A DNA stretch of 7,174 nt, taken from Gemmatimonadota bacterium. Its GTDB lineage: Bacteria; Gemmatimonadota; Gemmatimonadetes; Gemmatimonadales; GWC2-71-9. How positions within the stretch are numbered: the first letter of the stretch is position 1; each line of letters starts with the position of its first letter. Made by a program: the position numbers and the translations under genes. The DNA is taken from NCBI GenBank assembly GCA_025361465.1, contig JANYAG010000186.1:1-7174 (forward strand), read 5' to 3'. Below the pieces are notes generated by a model. It searched no databases. It saw only the letters and a program-made list of their open reading frames with translations, and was not told the origin of the DNA. Shown here piece by piece: positions 5,762-7,174 of the stretch.

Positions 5762-6520
5762 TTACACCTTCAAGCGCCGGTTCAGGAAGGCACAGCCCGG
5801 GTGGAGGCCGGTGCGCTTCTCGGGCCAGGTTGAGCAAAGGACCGGTTTCGCCGGGCGGCCATCAGGCCGCTTCCGGCCGTGCAAGTCGCAGTGGAGGCCG
5901 TCTTCCTTCAGGTAGGCGCAGGCAGAGATCATCTCCACCAGGACAGTGCGCTCGTCCTCCCGCTCGAACTTGCACAGGTAGGGAGACTGCCGGCTGCGAA
6001 GCAGGGCTGCCAACCTGGTCTGGCGGGGAGAACAGACCACCTCAACCTGCAAGTCACGACAACAGGCGGCCTTGCGCCGATTGTCGCTGGTATGGCACTT
6101 GGCGGTCGCGCATGGGTTGGAATCAGGCGCCAGTGGCAGCGCCCGCCGCACCGCAGGGGCATGCTCGAGCCGCCGGGAGACCGGCTTGCCCTTTTCCACG
6201 ATGGTGAACCACTCGTCGCCCAACCGGCGCGGCGCCGCGACTCGGCGGGGCATCGGGACCTTGCCCTTGAAGCCATGGGCGCGGCAGCGAGCCCGTGACC
6301 CATCGGGTCCCACCTTGAGGTACTTGCAGGGGACGTGGAGCGTCGCCTCGGACCAGAGCTCCTCGTCATGTTCGTACGTTCGTCCGAAGTCGATTCGTTC
6401 CACATGGCCGAACAGCCAGGTGGCGTCGTGATCCTCCTCCCCTTCGAGGGCGGCGACACGAAGGGTGACGTCCAGGGCGCGGCAGTGGCGGCCGAGGCTG
6501 CGGCAGGGGGGTGGCGCCAT
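5762..6520 (-). CDS. Cysteine-rich YkgJ-like metal/Fe-S cluster protein with internal duplication
   Basis: A 252-residue soluble protein with 14 cysteines and no signal peptide or membrane helix. The C-terminal half resembles the YkgJ family (putative zinc- or iron-chelating cysteine-cluster domain): C137-x4-C142, C153-C154-R-D-L-Q-V, C183, C201-AYLKEDGLH-C211-D-L-H-G, C229-STWP and C243, echoing the CxFLxxDGxCxIHxxRPxxCRxxP pattern of that family. The N-terminal half repeats the layout in weaker form: C6, C13-R-A-L-D-V, C65-K-Y-L, C79-R-A-H-G. The protein therefore looks like two tandem cluster modules, the first with fewer cysteines. The ATG at 6520 is the only possible start: an in-frame TAG lies about 50 bases upstream with no ATG, GTG or TTG between. 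GGGAG is three bases ahead of the ATG. It shares strand with the sigma/anti-sigma pair and is divergent from the cupredoxin gene. The molecular role of YkgJ-like proteins is poorly known; metal binding is inferred from the cysteine pattern. Confidence 0.78.
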   Translation of the reverse strand: MAPPPCRSLGRHCRALDVTLRVAALEGEEDHDATWLFGHVERIDFGRTYEHDEELWSEATLHVPCKYLKVGPDGSRARCRAHGFKGKVPMPRRVAAPRRLGDEWFTIVEKGKPVSRRLEHAPAVRRALPLAPDSNPCATAKCHTSDNRRKAACCRDLQVEVVCSPRQTRLAALLRSRQSPYLCKFEREDERTVLVEMISACAYLKEDGLHCDLHGRKRPDGRPAKPVLCSTWPEKRTGLHPGCAFLNRRLKV

Positions 6521-6710
6521 GAACTCCCGGAAGGAGGAGGGAAGGCCAGGGTTGGCGGCCGGAAGCTAGCCGCCTCCGGCATTTCACGCACTACCGGGAA
6601 CCGGGTCGCTGGCGCTACTTTTTCGCGTTCCCGAGTTCCTGGTGGCCGGGCGAAGGCATTGTCGAGGGACCATGCCGACAAGACATCACCAGATACGAGG
6701 CAGACCCAGA
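6521..6710. promoter_or_regulatory. Divergent intergenic region between cysteine-cluster and cupredoxin genes
   Basis: The 190 bases between two divergent starts must hold promoters for both directions. Visible structure: an inverted repeat CGGGAAC (6595-6601) / GTTCCCG (6627-6633) with a 25-base spacer, a direct repeat ACCGGGA-ACCGGGT (6593-6606), a T5 run (6619-6623), and two mutually exclusive GC-rich hairpins (6554-6574 and 6558-6580). I could not assign a convincing -35/-10 pair in either direction; the GGAAC cores resemble ECF -35 elements but lack a clear -10 partner. Confidence 0.5.
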
Positions 6711-7160
6711 ATGCGTGTTACAGCGATGGTGGCCGGTGTGGCGATGGTCCTTGCGGCATGTGGTGGCGCCAAGACTGACGCCGCGAAACCGGATTCGACG
6801 ACGGCGGCAGCCCCTGCGGCGACCGGGGCAACGCACGTGATCAACATGGTGATGGAAGGAACGGCCTACCGGTTCGTTCCGGCGGAAATCGCCATCAAGG
6901 TCGGCGACAAGGTGGTCTTCAAGGGCGTCTCGGGTGCAGCCCACAACATCGTGTTCTGGAAGGACAGTGTTCCTGCCGGCGCCGATGGCCTGCTGACCGC
7001 CGCCATGCCCGACGGCACGGCACCGCTTTCCAGCAAGATGGTCACCGATGGCGACTCGACCGTGGTGTCGTTCGCCGGAATGCCCGTGGGCGACTACAAG
7101 ATGTATTGCCTGCCGCACCTCGCGATGGGGATGAAGGGCAAGATCACGGTCGCACAGTAA
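6711..7160 (+). CDS. Plastocyanin-like cupredoxin lipoprotein
   Basis: A periplasmic type 1 copper electron carrier of 149 residues. It starts with a lipoprotein signal ending in lipobox L14-A-A-C17, followed by a flexible Ala/Thr/Pro/Asp-rich tether (about 18-40) and a cupredoxin domain (about 41-149). The copper ligands are visible: His78 in GAAHNI, then Cys133, His136 and Met141 in MYCLPHLAMGMKG, with the C-x2-H-x4-M spacing of plastocyanin. YRFVPAEIAIKVGDKVVF (53-70) is the usual first cupredoxin strand region. The ATG at 6711 was chosen because it begins the signal peptide directly and has GAGG at 6697-6700; upstream starts at 6642 and 6672 would put basic residues ahead of the signal. 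The protein could accept electrons from ActE or serve another oxidase or reductase; partner and regulation are inference. A few bases remain after the stop, so no terminator can be judged. Confidence 0.92.
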   Translation: MRVTAMVAGVAMVLAACGGAKTDAAKPDSTTAAAPAATGATHVINMVMEGTAYRFVPAEIAIKVGDKVVFKGVSGAAHNIVFWKDSVPAGADGLLTAAMPDGTAPLSSKMVTDGDSTVVSFAGMPVGDYKMYCLPHLAMGMKGKITVAQ

Positions 7161-7174
7161 GCTGGCCACCGTGG

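Noticed and set aside
6659..6696. TTGTCG and AGATAC as a housekeeping promoter for the cupredoxin
   Set aside because: The spacing of 26 bases is far from the usual 16-18, and neither box is a good match.
6642..6710. Upstream starts for the cupredoxin gene
   Set aside because: They put a basic, His/Arg-rich stretch ahead of a complete lipoprotein signal peptide that starts naturally at 6711.
7158..7174. GGCCACCGTGG after the cupredoxin stop as the start of a terminator
   Set aside because: The window ends within it, so no stem or T tract can be shown.

Overview
The window is GC-rich, densely coded bacterial DNA carrying the distal half of an alternative complex III (ACIII, Act) respiratory operon, followed by a regulatory/redox block. 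Act complexes occur in many aerobic phyla. The gene style (Ala/Thr/Pro-tethered cupredoxin lipoprotein, zinc-finger anti-sigma factor with a long periplasmic domain, cysteine-cluster protein) makes me favour a Gemmatimonadota-like organism. This is an inference from pattern, not a database result.

Layout. Bases 2-4258 (+ strand) hold five tightly packed genes: the C-terminal iron-sulfur part of actB (cut by the window edge), actC, actD, actE and actF. Junctions are a 1-base gap (actB/actC), TGATG overlaps (actC/actD and actE/actF) and an 11-base overlap with a GTG start (actD/actE), so this is a translationally coupled operon. Bases 4265-6520 (- strand) hold, in transcription order, a cysteine-rich YkgJ-like protein, an ECF sigma factor and its overlapping membrane-bound zinc-finger anti-sigma factor. 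The anti-sigma gene meets actF tail to tail with only 6 bases between them, and an exact 8-bp inverted repeat spans both stop codons. Bases 6711-7160 (+ strand) encode a lipoprotein cupredoxin, divergent from the YkgJ-like gene across a 190-base intergenic region.

How the parts fit. ActC probably oxidises menaquinol or another quinol at the membrane. Electrons pass through the iron-sulfur clusters of ActB to haem c subunits (ActA, off the window, and ActE), and from there to a terminal oxidase or a soluble carrier. ActD and ActF complete the membrane core. The periplasmic copper protein at the right end is a plausible, unproven, electron partner. The sigma/anti-sigma pair is an envelope-sensing switch. 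Its position beside respiratory and cysteine-cluster genes suggests, but does not prove, a redox or metal signal.

The respiratory genes are a recognisable known system. The least familiar items are the internally duplicated cysteine-cluster protein beside the sigma factor, the hairpin at the convergent junction, and the spaced inverted repeat in the divergent intergenic region. I found no RNA genes, mobile elements or CRISPR arrays, and no gene-free stretch longer than about 190 bases.
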